Assembly (NCBI RefSeq): GCF_937873765.1
Contig: NZ_CALMZC010000060.1
Location: 1 to 54,499, forward strand
Source of the DNA: an uncultured Thiothrix sp.
Lineage (GTDB): Bacteria; Pseudomonadota; Gammaproteobacteria; Thiotrichales; Thiotrichaceae
Direction: 5' to 3'
DNA: 54,499 bases
Below, piece after piece: positions 7,518-16,603 of the stretch. The first letter of the stretch is position 1. The number at the start of each line of letters is the position of its first letter. A program made the position numbers and the translations under genes. The notes beneath the pieces are model-generated. The model saw only the letters and a program-made list of their open reading frames with translations, was not told where the DNA came from and did no database searches.

Positions 7518-8891
7518 ATGCAACCGACTGCACCTGCTCGCTCACCTGAAGTCACCAGCTTTTTAAGTGCACATCCACATTTAAGCCAAATTGCGCTGAT
7601 CCTGACCGATATTAATGGCATTGCCCGAGGCAAATTCTTGCGCCCACACGAACTACATGCCTTATTCCTAAATGGCCGCCCCTTACCTAGCTCGATTCTA
7701 TCTTTAAATGTTTTGGGTGAAGATGTTGATACCACCGGTTTAGTCTGGGAAGTGGCAGACATGGACTGTCTTGCTAAACCAGTACTCAATTCTTTAAAAG
7801 TCTGCCCGTGGCTACCCAATACTGGGCAAGTGTTGGTTAGTATGGATAAAGTCGCCGGTATGCCTGCTGCTGCGGCTGATCCACGTTTATGCTTAGCGGA
7901 GATTATTGCCTATCTCAAAGCCGATCATCTGTACCCTGCACTAGCCTGCGAATTAGAGTTTTATTTACTGGATGCACAAGCGTGGAAACAGGGCAAAGTC
8001 GTCCCTGCTACCGCTAGCAATCAATTGCCGCTCACCCAAACTCAGGTCTATAGCGTTGATGATTTAGAAGCGATGCGCCCCTTCTTTGCCGATATTTATA
8101 AATATGCCGCGATTCAAGGCTTACCCGCTGAAACGGCTATCTCTGAATATGCACCAGGGCAATTTGAAATTACCTTGGTTTATCGCAAGGATGCTTTGCA
8201 AGCCGTGGATGAAGCGATTCAATTCAAACGTTTAATTAAAGGGGTCGCCGAACAACACGGCATGCTGGCATGCTTTATGGCTAAACCTTTTACTGAGTGT
8301 GCAGGCAGTGGCATGCATATTCACGTGAGCGTGAATGATGCAGATGGTATGAACTTGATGAGTACGGGTGATACCGAAACCAATGAATTACTGCTACATA
8401 GCATTGGCGGCATGGCAGCAACTGTCCAAGACAGCATGGCGATTTTTGCCCCCCACGCGAACTCCTACCGTCGCTTTAAAGCCAATAGTTATGCACCGAC
8501 TGCAGCGACTTGGGGCATTAATAATCGCAGTGTCACCTTCCGCGTACCCACCGGTTCGGCTGCGAGTCGCCATGTTGAACATCGCGCTTCTGGTGCAGAT
8601 GCGAACCCTTATTTAGCCGTTGCTGCAGTATTAGCCGGCTTGCATCATGGGATTAAAAATCAATTGAATCCGGGTCAAGCCGCAGAAGGCAATGCTTATG
8701 GCGAGCAAAGCAATACCTTGCCCTTAAATTGGTATGATACCTTGGAAGCTTTTGAAAATTCGGCCTTTATTGCTGAATATTTTGGGGAAGACTTCCGCCG
8801 GATTTATAGCGCATTGAAACGCGAGGAATGTGAACGTTTCAATGCAGAGGTGAGTGAGTTAGATCATCGTTGGCATTTAAGATTAGCTTAA
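7518..8891 (+). CDS. Glutamine-synthetase-family ligase (PuuA/GlnA-like)
   Basis: The 457-residue protein has the GS beta-grasp N-terminus (LILTDINGIARGKFLRP) and the catalytic core: CELEFYLL, YAPGQFEITL, GSGMHIHVSV, and NRSVTFRVP followed by RHVEHRASGADANPYL. The adenylylation loop and extra elements of true GlnA are not evident, so a gamma-glutamyl-amine ligase (such as gamma-glutamylputrescine synthetase) is more likely than ammonia-assimilating glutamine synthetase. Coupling to an aminotransferase fits a pathway in which an amine is glutamylated and transaminated. AAGGA precedes the ATG; a strong terminator follows. Confidence 0.85.
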   Translation: MQPTAPARSPEVTSFLSAHPHLSQIALILTDINGIARGKFLRPHELHALFLNGRPLPSSILSLNVLGEDVDTTGLVWEVADMDCLAKPVLNSLKVCPWLPNTGQVLVSMDKVAGMPAAAADPRLCLAEIIAYLKADHLYPALACELEFYLLDAQAWKQGKVVPATASNQLPLTQTQVYSVDDLEAMRPFFADIYKYAAIQGLPAETAISEYAPGQFEITLVYRKDALQAVDEAIQFKRLIKGVAEQHGMLACFMAKPFTECAGSGMHIHVSVNDADGMNLMSTGDTETNELLLHSIGGMAATVQDSMAIFAPHANSYRRFKANSYAPTAATWGINNRSVTFRVPTGSAASRHVEHRASGADANPYLAVAAVLAGLHHGIKNQLNPGQAAEGNAYGEQSNTLPLNWYDTLEAFENSAFIAEYFGEDFRRIYSALKREECERFNAEVSELDHRWHLRLA

Positions 8892-8895
8892 GGGC

Positions 8896-8923
8896 AAAAG
8901 GGGCGTATCGACCCCTTTTCTTT
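8896..8923 (+). terminator. Rho-independent terminator of the LysR operon
   Basis: AAAAGGGG (8896-8903) pairs with CCCCTTTT (8912-8919) around an 8-nt loop, followed by CTTT. It starts 5 bases after the ligase stop. The symmetric A/T flanks could also serve the convergent cysJ. Confidence 0.85.
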
Positions 8924-8940
8924 ATCAATTCAGACTGGTT

Positions 8941-10749
8941 TTAGTAAACATCCCGCTGATAGCGATGCTCAGCAATTAATAACTCTAACCAGTCATGGGC
9001 TTGCTCAGGGGTTTTAGCGCCATATTGAATCGCAATATTCAATAAAGCTTGATGCACATCTTTCGCCATGCCGTGCATATCACCACAAACATACAAATGC
9101 GCGCCCGTTTGCAGCCATTGATACACTTCAGCGCCCGCTTCTAGTAAGCGATTCTGTACATAGACTTTTTCGGCTTGATCACGAGAGAAAGCCACGCTCA
9201 TATGCTCTAGCACACCAGATTGCAGCAAACTTTGCCATTCGGTTTGATAGAGGAAATCGGTACGGAAGTGTTGCTCACCAAAGAATAACCAAGTATTTCC
9301 ACTTAAGCCTTGAGCTTCGCGTTCAAACAAGAAGCTACGGAAAGGGGCTACCCCTGTCCCTGCACCAATCATAATGAGTTTGGTCTGCGGATCAGGCGGC
9401 AAACGGAAATGGGGATTTTCTTTGATATAGACACTACTCACCTCACCCGTTTGCAACGCTGCTAAGCCATTAGAGGCCGTGCCTAAATGTTCGCGACCAT
9501 TGAACTTATAAGTCACGCGCTTCACCAATAAATGCACCTCATCCGGATGTGCATTCGGGCTAGAAGCAATCGAATATTGACGATCTTGCAAGGGGCGTAA
9601 TAACTCGACCAAGATCTGTGCTTCTAGCTTACTAGGATAGCGGTGTAATACATCCGCCCAATCCGCCGCCCACAAGAAATCTTTCAGCGCCTCTTTGTCT
9701 TCAAGCGCAGCGAGTAATTCAGCCTGATTAATCCGTTGCGCATACTGCTTCAACTGACGCTTAGTAACCGTTGATAGTTCTAATTTACAGGTTAAAGCTG
9801 AGCGCAAATCTATGCTTTGTCCATCGACATTAATCGCCTCAGAACCCGTGAATTTACCCTGCTTTAACACCTCATCGACTAAGCCCGCATCGTTATGCAC
9901 TTGAATTGCCAAGATGTCACCGGGCTGGTATTGAATACCCGAACCTTCCAGTGAAAACTCTAAATGCAGTACCTCTTTACTCGAACCGGTATCAGTGAGC
10001 ACAATACTATTCAGTAACTCCGCTTTGAACGGATTCTGATTAGAATATAAAGCTTCATTAACACTCGTGGCGACAGGGTTAGCTAGGAATTGCGTGTTGG
10101 CTGCTTCCGTGGCCGGTTTGAATTGCTCTAAAACCTTTTCTTGCCAAACTTTGGCCGTTTTCGCGAAATCAACATCGCAATCGACACGCTCTAACACGCG
10201 CTTCGCACCTAACTCAGCCAAGCGTGTATCTAACACTAAACCCGCTTGGCAAAATTCATCATAGCTAGAGTCACCTAAAGCTAACACCGTGTATTCGAGT
10301 TTTTCTAAGCGCGGTGCACGTGCAGACTGAATAAAATTAAAGAAAGCGCGTGCATCATCCGGCGGCTCACCATTACCGTGAGTGCTCACCACCATAACCA
10401 GACGTTGTTCTTGTTTAAGCTGTTGAGGACGATAATCCTTCATGCTGCTTAGGCTAATATCACCACCTTGAGCCCTTAACTGATTGGCTAACTGCTCCGC
10501 GATTTTTTTGCCATTTCCAGTCTGTGTCCCATACAGAACTAAAGTTTTAACAGCCGCAGCCGTGCTCACTACGGGCGCAATATTCGCTGTGGTGACAGCG
10601 GCTGTACTGCGTTGCGGGAAAGGAATCACATTATCCTTGCCCATTGATAAACCCGAAAGATAGCCACCCAACCAAGCCAGTTGGACAGGACTCAAATCCG
10701 TGACGGCGGAGGTAATACGCTCTAATTGTTGTGCACTCAACACGGTCAT
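8941..10749 (-). CDS. cysJ: NADPH-sulfite reductase flavoprotein subunit (CysJ)
   Basis: CysJ passes electrons from NADPH through FAD and FMN to CysI for assimilatory sulfite reduction. The ATG at 10749 is preferred (GAGAG upstream, and MTVLSAQQLERITSAVTDLSPVQLAWLGGY aligns with the family N-terminus) over the ATG at 10761, which has no SD; this gives 602 residues. The flavodoxin domain is at about 66-210 (LYGTQTGNGKKIAEQL, STHGNGEPPDDA, LALGDSSYDEF), then FAD domain RQYSIASSP, NADPH motif GAGTGVAPFR and LYVCGDMHGM, ending DVY with the FAD-stacking Tyr. No cysI lies nearby. Confidence 0.92.
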   Translation of the reverse strand: MTVLSAQQLERITSAVTDLSPVQLAWLGGYLSGLSMGKDNVIPFPQRSTAAVTTANIAPVVSTAAAVKTLVLYGTQTGNGKKIAEQLANQLRAQGGDISLSSMKDYRPQQLKQEQRLVMVVSTHGNGEPPDDARAFFNFIQSARAPRLEKLEYTVLALGDSSYDEFCQAGLVLDTRLAELGAKRVLERVDCDVDFAKTAKVWQEKVLEQFKPATEAANTQFLANPVATSVNEALYSNQNPFKAELLNSIVLTDTGSSKEVLHLEFSLEGSGIQYQPGDILAIQVHNDAGLVDEVLKQGKFTGSEAINVDGQSIDLRSALTCKLELSTVTKRQLKQYAQRINQAELLAALEDKEALKDFLWAADWADVLHRYPSKLEAQILVELLRPLQDRQYSIASSPNAHPDEVHLLVKRVTYKFNGREHLGTASNGLAALQTGEVSSVYIKENPHFRLPPDPQTKLIMIGAGTGVAPFRSFLFEREAQGLSGNTWLFFGEQHFRTDFLYQTEWQSLLQSGVLEHMSVAFSRDQAEKVYVQNRLLEAGAEVYQWLQTGAHLYVCGDMHGMAKDVHQALLNIAIQYGAKTPEQAHDWLELLIAEHRYQRDVY

Positions 10750-10868
10750 AACTGCTCTCATTCAGGCTGAAAATTAAAGATTTGCGCCAGTATGCCGTAG
10801 GGAGTATTTCTGTTAAAGTGATATAAAAAGATTAAAATATTACATTTTTAGATAAAATAAACATAAAA

Positions 10869-10891
10869 AAGGCTGATACTAGACCAGCCTT
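10869..10891 (-). terminator. Rho-independent terminator of the RRM gene
   Basis: On the minus strand AAGGCTG pairs with CAGCCTT around a 9-nt loop and is followed by a run of T. It starts 25 bases past the RRM stop. Confidence 0.85.
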
Positions 10892-10915
10892 TACGGTATT
10901 TGGGTAAAGCACTAA

Positions 10916-11272
10916 TTAATAGCGATTACGATAGCCGCCACCGTCACGGTCGCCACCGCGACCACCACCACCACCAAAACCACCGTCACGACGTGGAGGA
11001 CGACCACCACCACCGCCGCCACCATTGTTTTCACGTGGTTTAGCTTCGTTTACTTTGGCATTACGACCACCAATATCGGTGTCATTTAAGCCATTGATGG
11101 CCGCTTGCGCTGAACTGTTGTCAGGCATTTCTACGAAACCGAAACCTTTTGACCGGCCAGTTTCTTTATCTTTAATAATGCTAACTTTGCTAACATCACC
11201 GAAGGCACTAAAAATGCTACGGAGGTCTTCTTCAGTGGTCGAGTAGGCCAGGTTTCCAACGTAAATATTCAA
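10916..11272 (-). CDS. Glycine-rich RRM RNA-binding protein
   Basis: The 118-residue protein has a single RRM at 1-80, with RNP2 (NIYVGNLAY) at 2-10 and RNP1 (KGFGFVEM) near 42-49. The Gly/Arg-rich tail (PRENNGGGGGGGRPPRRD) resembles the Rbp proteins of cyanobacteria and many gammaproteobacteria. Members bind single-stranded RNA and several are cold-inducible; the target here is unknown. It stands alone, with its own terminator and a long structured leader. No strong SD is visible just before the ATG. Confidence 0.92.
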   Translation of the reverse strand: MNIYVGNLAYSTTEEDLRSIFSAFGDVSKVSIIKDKETGRSKGFGFVEMPDNSSAQAAINGLNDTDIGGRNAKVNEAKPRENNGGGGGGGRPPRRDGGFGGGGGRGGDRDGGGYRNRY

Positions 11273-11290
11273 TTGTAGTCATCTCATCTA

Positions 11291-11370
11291 TTGTGTGCTG
11301 CGGAAATCATTTAGCGGCGGGCAAGCAGACACACAAATTACCCGCAACATTTCAGGTATAAAACCCTGAA
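11291..11370 (-). promoter_or_regulatory. Structured 5' leader of the RRM gene
   Basis: Three inverted repeats lie in the 200-base gap upstream of the RRM gene: TTGTGTG/CACACAA (11291-11297 with 11330-11336), GCGGG/CCCGC (11317-11321 with 11341-11345) and TTCAGG/CCTGAA (11351-11356 with 11365-11370). The first two interleave, so they are mutually exclusive. This could be a temperature- or protein-responsive leader, such as autoregulation by the RRM protein. No promoter was confidently placed. Confidence 0.35.
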
Positions 11371-11469
11371 CAATTACTAGTGTATAGTAGTTTTGATTCA
11401 AGGAAAGAAAAATCTTGATAAATTTCGTGTCCATTTTCAGCTTATGATCATAAGCCAATTCTCATTTAC

Positions 11470-13053
11470 TTATAGCTCACCAGAAAAATAAGCGTGCAAG
11501 AACTGATCAAAACCGATTTTATCCGACTTTTCAATGAGTTGTTGCTGATCCAATGAGTCTTCCGCCATCCGAATAAACTCCGCTTCACGCTCAGCAGATA
11601 AAGATCTTTTTATAAAAAAATCACGATGTTGGCGAGATTTAGCTTGAGCAAAGCTAAAAAAACTTGCACCCTTTTCATGCATTTCCCGGAGCATTTGTGC
11701 AGAAGGAGTGAGTGCAGAATCCTTAATCAGTTCAATATTTTGTTGCACTGCAGAATAATAGGTAGTTTCTTGATGAACACTATCTAACAAATCCGCTACT
11801 GGGAGCATTTGTTCTAATAACTCCTTCCCCCAAGCTTTTAGACTAATTTGGCGTTCGGGTTGCTCTAAGATTAAACCGGGTTTACGCCCCTGATGGGCGA
11901 CTAACATTTGATTGCTATTGATCATTTTGCGCTCATCCGCATCAATCAGCGGACTGGCTTGCAATAAGCAAAAATGCATAAACACCTCTAAGAAGCGGAG
12001 TTGCTCATGGGTCAAACCTGCTGGATGGAAAGCATTAATATCCACCGAACGCAGTTCTACATATTTAATACCACGATCTTGCAGAGCATTTACGGGTTTC
12101 TCAAAACGCTGTAAGGGCTGCTTAGGACGCACCGTACTATAATATTCATTTTCAATTTGCAAAATATTGGTATTCAACTGACGGTAGACACCGTCGACTT
12201 TTACCCCAATTTTTTCATATTCTGTACTAGGCGCATGGATGGCTTGCCATAAGCTATCGGTGTAAGATTGCAAAGAGTCATAACACACTTGAACTCCACT
12301 CGCATTTTCTTTGCTATTAGTATAGCCAATATTCCCCATCCGCAACGAAGTACCGTAAGGTTCATAGAGGGTGTACTCATTCAGCTCCAGCATCGTTTCG
12401 GGTGCTTTGCGCCCTCCCAGAAAGCTTTTACAAATGGCAGGTGAGCTACCAAACAAATAAATAATCAGCCAACCATAACGTAATAAATTCCGCGTGAGCG
12501 CCATGTACTGCTCATCACGAAACTCGCGCAAACTACCTTGATGCCCCTCTATAACTTGCCAAGGCGCCCAAAAGGATTCGGCAATCGAATAATTAAAATG
12601 AATACCTGCAATAACTTGCATAGTCTTACCATAACGCCAAGCTAAGCCTTGCCGATAGACATGCTTCATCAAACCTGCATTAGAGCTACCGTATTCAGCA
12701 ATCCGAATATCATCTTCGCCGTTTAACACACAAGGCATACTACTTGTCCACAATAGCTCTTTATCCAAATGCTGATATACAAAAGTTTCAATATCTAGCA
12801 GAAAATCCAAAGCTTCAGGTGCACGTGCTTGCGGTGGTGTAATTAGTTCAATCAAAGCTTCTGAATAATCCGTGGTAATCCAAGGGTGGGTTAAGGCTGA
12901 ACCTAAAACCTTGGGATGATCCGTTTGGGCTAAGGTACTATTAGGGGTGACTCGTAGACTTTCTTTCTCTAGACCGGTGCGGCTCTCTCGCAAAGCGGCA
13001 TGTAGTTGATGTTGTTCAATGGCGCGTAAACGCTGCTCCACTTGTTGGTACAC
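11470..13053 (-). CDS. gshA: Glutamate-cysteine ligase (GshA)
   Basis: GshA catalyses the first, ATP-dependent step of glutathione synthesis in the cytoplasm. The 527-residue protein matches the E. coli-type GshA family in length and motifs: GLEKESLRV near 26, TTDYSEALIELITPP near 60-75, RYGKTMQVIAGIHFNYS, GTSLRMGNIGYTNS, and YVELRSVDINAFHPAG. The start is GTG at 13053 with AGGAGGAG upstream. It is divergent from the enoyl-CoA hydratase gene. gshB is not in the window. Confidence 0.95.
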   Translation of the reverse strand: MYQQVEQRLRAIEQHQLHAALRESRTGLEKESLRVTPNSTLAQTDHPKVLGSALTHPWITTDYSEALIELITPPQARAPEALDFLLDIETFVYQHLDKELLWTSSMPCVLNGEDDIRIAEYGSSNAGLMKHVYRQGLAWRYGKTMQVIAGIHFNYSIAESFWAPWQVIEGHQGSLREFRDEQYMALTRNLLRYGWLIIYLFGSSPAICKSFLGGRKAPETMLELNEYTLYEPYGTSLRMGNIGYTNSKENASGVQVCYDSLQSYTDSLWQAIHAPSTEYEKIGVKVDGVYRQLNTNILQIENEYYSTVRPKQPLQRFEKPVNALQDRGIKYVELRSVDINAFHPAGLTHEQLRFLEVFMHFCLLQASPLIDADERKMINSNQMLVAHQGRKPGLILEQPERQISLKAWGKELLEQMLPVADLLDSVHQETTYYSAVQQNIELIKDSALTPSAQMLREMHEKGASFFSFAQAKSRQHRDFFIKRSLSAEREAEFIRMAEDSLDQQQLIEKSDKIGFDQFLHAYFSGEL

Positions 13054-13192
13054 TGGCAGCTCCTCCTAAATTTTATGGGGTTTATCAGTATTTAAGAATA
13101 TCATTTTTAAGCACAAACAGCTGATAGCACTGTTTTGAATTGGGATATTTGCGCTGAACGGTTGTTACATAGCAGCTCCCGCTGACTACCGT

Positions 13193-13198
13193 TATACT
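13193..13198 (+). promoter_or_regulatory. Possible -10 element for the hydratase gene
   Basis: TATACT lies 29 bases upstream of the GTG start; no convincing -35 box is seen 16-18 bases before it. The 173-base divergent gap to gshA holds nothing else recognised. Confidence 0.3.
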
Positions 13199-13226
13199 CT
13201 AGCCAGCCTACTGGGAGGAGTCACTC

Positions 13227-14012
13227 GTGGAATTTACAAACATCTTATTAGAAACACTGGAAGCTGGTATCTACTGCTTAACGATCAATCGCCCTGCTCA
13301 CTACAACGCGCTTAATGCTAAAACGCTAGAGGAGATTCACACCGCCGCTACTTATCTGCAAACTCAAACCGATGCACGCGTCTTGCTGCTAACGGGTTCA
13401 GGGCAAAAAGCTTTCGCCGCAGGGGCAGATATTAAAGAAATGCAGTCTAAAAGCGCGATTGAGGGTCAAGCCTTTGGGCGCAAGGGCATGCAAGCCTTCC
13501 GCAGTTTAGAAGGCTTACCGATTCCAGTAATTGCCGTCGTGCATGGTTTTGCTTTAGGGGGCGGCTGTGAACTAGCTATGAGTTGTGATTGGATTATTGC
13601 CTCTGAAACAGCCCAATTCGGTCAACCTGAAGTAGCTTTAGGAGTCACCCCGGGCTTTGGTGGAACTCAGCGTTTAAGTCGCCTCGTGGGGCGCTCCAAA
13701 GCTTTAGAGCTATTAGTCTCAGGACGACGAATTGATGCGGCAACAGCCTTGGACTGGGGCTTAGTCAATCATGTTTATCCGGTCGATGAACTGATGAATG
13801 AAGCGTTGAAAATTGCTCGTGAAATTGTTGCACAAGCCCCTTTAGCCGTACAAAAGTGTAAGCAGCTCGTGATTCGCGGCCAGGATTTAGAGCTAGAAAC
13901 AGCCTGTTTATTAGAAGAACAGGCCTTTGGTTTAAGCTTCTCTACGGTCGATCAAAAAGAAGGGATGGCCGCTTTTGTGGAAAAACGGAAAGCTGTATTC
14001 CGTGGTATTTAA
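13227..14012 (+). CDS. Enoyl-CoA hydratase/isomerase (crotonase family)
   Basis: Crotonase-fold enzyme of 261 residues with the oxyanion-hole motifs AFAAGADIKEM (about 64-74) and GFALGGGCELAMSCD (about 107-121), and the catalytic-Glu region FGQPEVALGVTPGFGGTQRL, typical of true enoyl-CoA hydratases in beta-oxidation or phenylacetate breakdown. Both candidate glutamates appear present (CELAM and QPEVALG). The GTG start is fixed by GGGAGGAG 6 bases upstream. A DMT transporter follows after 10 bases. The substrate chain is not predictable. Confidence 0.9.
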   Translation: MEFTNILLETLEAGIYCLTINRPAHYNALNAKTLEEIHTAATYLQTQTDARVLLLTGSGQKAFAAGADIKEMQSKSAIEGQAFGRKGMQAFRSLEGLPIPVIAVVHGFALGGGCELAMSCDWIIASETAQFGQPEVALGVTPGFGGTQRLSRLVGRSKALELLVSGRRIDAATALDWGLVNHVYPVDELMNEALKIAREIVAQAPLAVQKCKQLVIRGQDLELETACLLEEQAFGLSFSTVDQKEGMAAFVEKRKAVFRGI

Positions 14013-14022
14013 GTAAAACTCA

Positions 14023-14877
14023 ATGAATTCCGCTGTTGGGCTATTGGCTTTGTCAGTGGGGATGCATGCCACTTGGAATTTGTTAGCCCGCCAAGTACCT
14101 GCGCCTTGCAATTACCTCTGGTGGGGCTTACTAGCACATTTGCTGCTACTTGGCCCTCTAGGTATGTATGGTTTAAGCCAAGTAGTATGGTCGAGCCAAT
14201 TCATCCTGTTGAATAGCTTAGCTGCCTTAGCCTTAAGTGCGTACTTTGTGGCCTTGCGCTATGCCTATCATTTTGCATCGGCTGCTTTTGTTTACCCTTT
14301 AGCACGTAGCTCGCCGCTCTTAATTGTGATTTGGACTTGGCTATTGTGGAATCAATTACCGAATTGGCTGGCGAGTGTAGGGATTGGCTTGAGCTTAGTA
14401 GGTTTATGGCTGTTAGCGCTAACCGGCTTAAAACAAGCCCAAACCGCTCAAGCCTTACCTTGGGTCGCTTTAGCTGCTTTATGTACTAGTATTTATTCCC
14501 TGTGTGACAAACTCTTGATTCAACAACTGCCATCCTTTGCAGCCATTTTGGGGTATGTGTCACTTAGCTATCTGGTAGCGTTTATAGTCATGAGTGTTTT
14601 GAACTGGCACGAGACTAAACAGTGGGTCCCATGTTGTCGACCGAATACTTGGCTGATTTTTATTGGTGGTTTATGCATTGGTAGTTCCTATGCCCTGATC
14701 ATTCAAGTGATGAATCATCTAGACGCAGCTATTGCGGTGACCTTTAGCAATGCTGGGATAGTAGTAGTCAGCATTATTTCGATTTTTGTGCTAAAAGAAC
14801 AAGAACAGTGGCCAAAACGCTTGGTGGCTGCGAGCCTGATCAGTATGGGATTAGTCGTACTTGGCTCAAGTTTTTAA
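14023..14877 (+). CDS. EamA/DMT-family transporter
   Basis: The 284-residue membrane protein has about ten hydrophobic helices in two EamA halves (for example LLALSVGMHATWNLLAR at the start, and SLVGLWLLALTGL near the middle). YALIIQVMNHLDAAIAVTFSNAGIVVV carries the second-half signature. Relatives export metabolites or amino acids across the inner membrane. It lies between a hydratase and a MOSC gene in the same direction; nothing in it shows the substrate. Confidence 0.85.
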   Translation: MNSAVGLLALSVGMHATWNLLARQVPAPCNYLWWGLLAHLLLLGPLGMYGLSQVVWSSQFILLNSLAALALSAYFVALRYAYHFASAAFVYPLARSSPLLIVIWTWLLWNQLPNWLASVGIGLSLVGLWLLALTGLKQAQTAQALPWVALAALCTSIYSLCDKLLIQQLPSFAAILGYVSLSYLVAFIVMSVLNWHETKQWVPCCRPNTWLIFIGGLCIGSSYALIIQVMNHLDAAIAVTFSNAGIVVVSIISIFVLKEQEQWPKRLVAASLISMGLVVLGSSF

Positions 14878-14902
14878 ATCATGCAACTGGGGGAGAGGGA
14901 GC

Positions 14903-15559
14903 ATGAGTTCATTTGTGGTTGGACATTTGTATGCAACAACTAAGCCGCAGCGAATTGGGGAAAATCAGGCTTTCACAGGCATTTGGAAAGACTCTATCGA
15001 GGTAGCTGACTTAGATGAACAGGGCATCAAAGGCGATATTCAAGTGGATCGGCGTGTTCATGGTGGTACGGAAAAAGCCTTGCACCAATACGCTATTCCA
15101 AGCTATGCACAATTACACGCAGCTTTCCCTGAATTAGCTGCACGCATGCCTATCGGCAGCATGGGAGAAAATCTAACTGTACTTGGTATGCATGAAGGCA
15201 ATGTACATATCGGTGATATTTATCGGATGGGTAGCGCACTCGTGCAAGTCTCACAACCCCGCAATCCTTGCTGGAAAATCAATAGTAAATTCGATGATGA
15301 ACGCTTGGCGAAATTCATCGCTACTCAGCATATTAATGGTTGGTATTACCGCGTATTGGAAGCAGGCTCAGTGCAAGTAGGCGATAGTATGGATTTAATG
15401 GAACGCTTTAATCCGATTTCACTGCGCAATTTTCTGGAAGTTTATGCAGAACATCGACCTAATTTTTTAATCCTGCGTAGCCTAGCACGTTGCCAAGGCT
15501 TAACACCTAGCTGGCAAGTGAAAATCCAGCAGCGGATGGAAGTTTTACAGCGCTTATAA
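14903..15559 (+). CDS. MOSC-domain protein (YiiM-like)
   Basis: From the ATG at 14903 (GAGAGGGAG just upstream) the protein has 218 residues; a TTG start at 14861 would lie inside the transporter gene. The MOSC core is recognisable: GDIQVDRRVHGGTEKALHQY, GSMGENLTV, and QVSQPRNPCWKI with the conserved cysteine that coordinates molybdenum in this family. The C-terminal helical 3-alpha segment (SLRNFLEVYAEHR) matches YiiM. YiiM-type proteins reduce N-hydroxylated substrates using Moco. It is the last gene before dusB, 45 bases away. Confidence 0.85.
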   Translation: MSSFVVGHLYATTKPQRIGENQAFTGIWKDSIEVADLDEQGIKGDIQVDRRVHGGTEKALHQYAIPSYAQLHAAFPELAARMPIGSMGENLTVLGMHEGNVHIGDIYRMGSALVQVSQPRNPCWKINSKFDDERLAKFIATQHINGWYYRVLEAGSVQVGDSMDLMERFNPISLRNFLEVYAEHRPNFLILRSLARCQGLTPSWQVKIQQRMEVLQRL

Positions 15560-15604
15560 CTGCTGGACTCGAATCGCGTCTAGAAGCTGATACACTGAGC
15601 CGCT

Positions 15605-16603
15605 ATGAAAATTGGCCCTTACACTTTAAGCAATAATTTGATTGTGGCGCCCATGGCTGGCGTCACTGACCGTCCTTTCCGTAGTCTTTGCAAACATTTC
15701 GGCGCGGGGCATGCCATTAGTGAAATGATGGCCTCCGACATGACCTTATATGCCCAAAAGAAGTCGATGTTTCGCGCTAATTTCGAAGGAGAGCTTGCCC
15801 CTATTTCTGCACAAATCGCTGGTTCTGAACCTGAACAAATGGCAGAAGCGGCGCGCTATCAAGTCGCGAACGGCGCACAAATTGTAGACATCAATATGGG
15901 TTGTCCCGCGAAAAAAGTCTGTAAGCGTCTAGCGGGTTCGGCTTTATTGCAAGATGAAGAGTTAGTCGCCCGCATTTTAGATGCCGTGGTTGCAGCCGTT
16001 GAAGTACCCGTCACCTTAAAAACTCGCTTAGGCTTTGCGAATGGGCAAGAGAACATTTTAAGAGTTGCACAACGGGCTGAACAAGCGGGTATTGCTGCTT
16101 TAGCTATTCATGGCCGTACTCGTGAACAAATGTATACAGGCGAAGCGTGCTATGAACTCATTCGTGAGGTCAAGCAACTTCTGAAGATTCCTGTGATTGC
16201 GAATGGAGATATTGATAGCCCTGTCAAAGCTAAACAGGTCTTAGAGCAGACTGGTGTCGACGCTTTAATGATCGGTCGCGCTGCTCAAGGTCAGCCGTGG
16301 ATTTTCAGAGACATTGCGCATTACCTAAAAACAGGCAAGCATTTAGCTCCCCTTAGGTTTGAGGAAATTCGCGCAGTAGTAGTCCAACATTTAGCGGATT
16401 TATATGCTTTTTACGGCGAGTATTCAGGCTGTCGGATTGCACGCAAGCATATCGCTTGGTACACGACAAGCTTGCCGAATAGTAATGCGTTTCGTGCTGC
16501 TATGTATGCAGAAGAATCTACCGCTGCTCAGTTCAAAGCCGTAGAAAAGTATTTTTTAGAATTACTTAATCAAGCCGAAAATGTACAAGATTTAGCTGCT
16601 TAG
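15605..16603 (+). CDS. dusB: tRNA-dihydrouridine synthase B (DusB)
   Basis: DusB is an FMN enzyme that reduces uridine in the tRNA D-loop with NADPH. The 332-residue protein shows the Dus TIM-barrel motifs VAPMAGVTDRPFR near 14-26, SEMMASD, DINMGCPAKKV with the catalytic cysteine near residue 100, HGRTREQMYTG and IANGDIDS, and a C-terminal helical domain. In most gammaproteobacteria fis follows dusB; here the next gene is a convergent response regulator whose 3' end overlaps by 12 bases. Confidence 0.95.
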   Translation: MKIGPYTLSNNLIVAPMAGVTDRPFRSLCKHFGAGHAISEMMASDMTLYAQKKSMFRANFEGELAPISAQIAGSEPEQMAEAARYQVANGAQIVDINMGCPAKKVCKRLAGSALLQDEELVARILDAVVAAVEVPVTLKTRLGFANGQENILRVAQRAEQAGIAALAIHGRTREQMYTGEACYELIREVKQLLKIPVIANGDIDSPVKAKQVLEQTGVDALMIGRAAQGQPWIFRDIAHYLKTGKHLAPLRFEEIRAVVVQHLADLYAFYGEYSGCRIARKHIAWYTTSLPNSNAFRAAMYAEESTAAQFKAVEKYFLELLNQAENVQDLAA

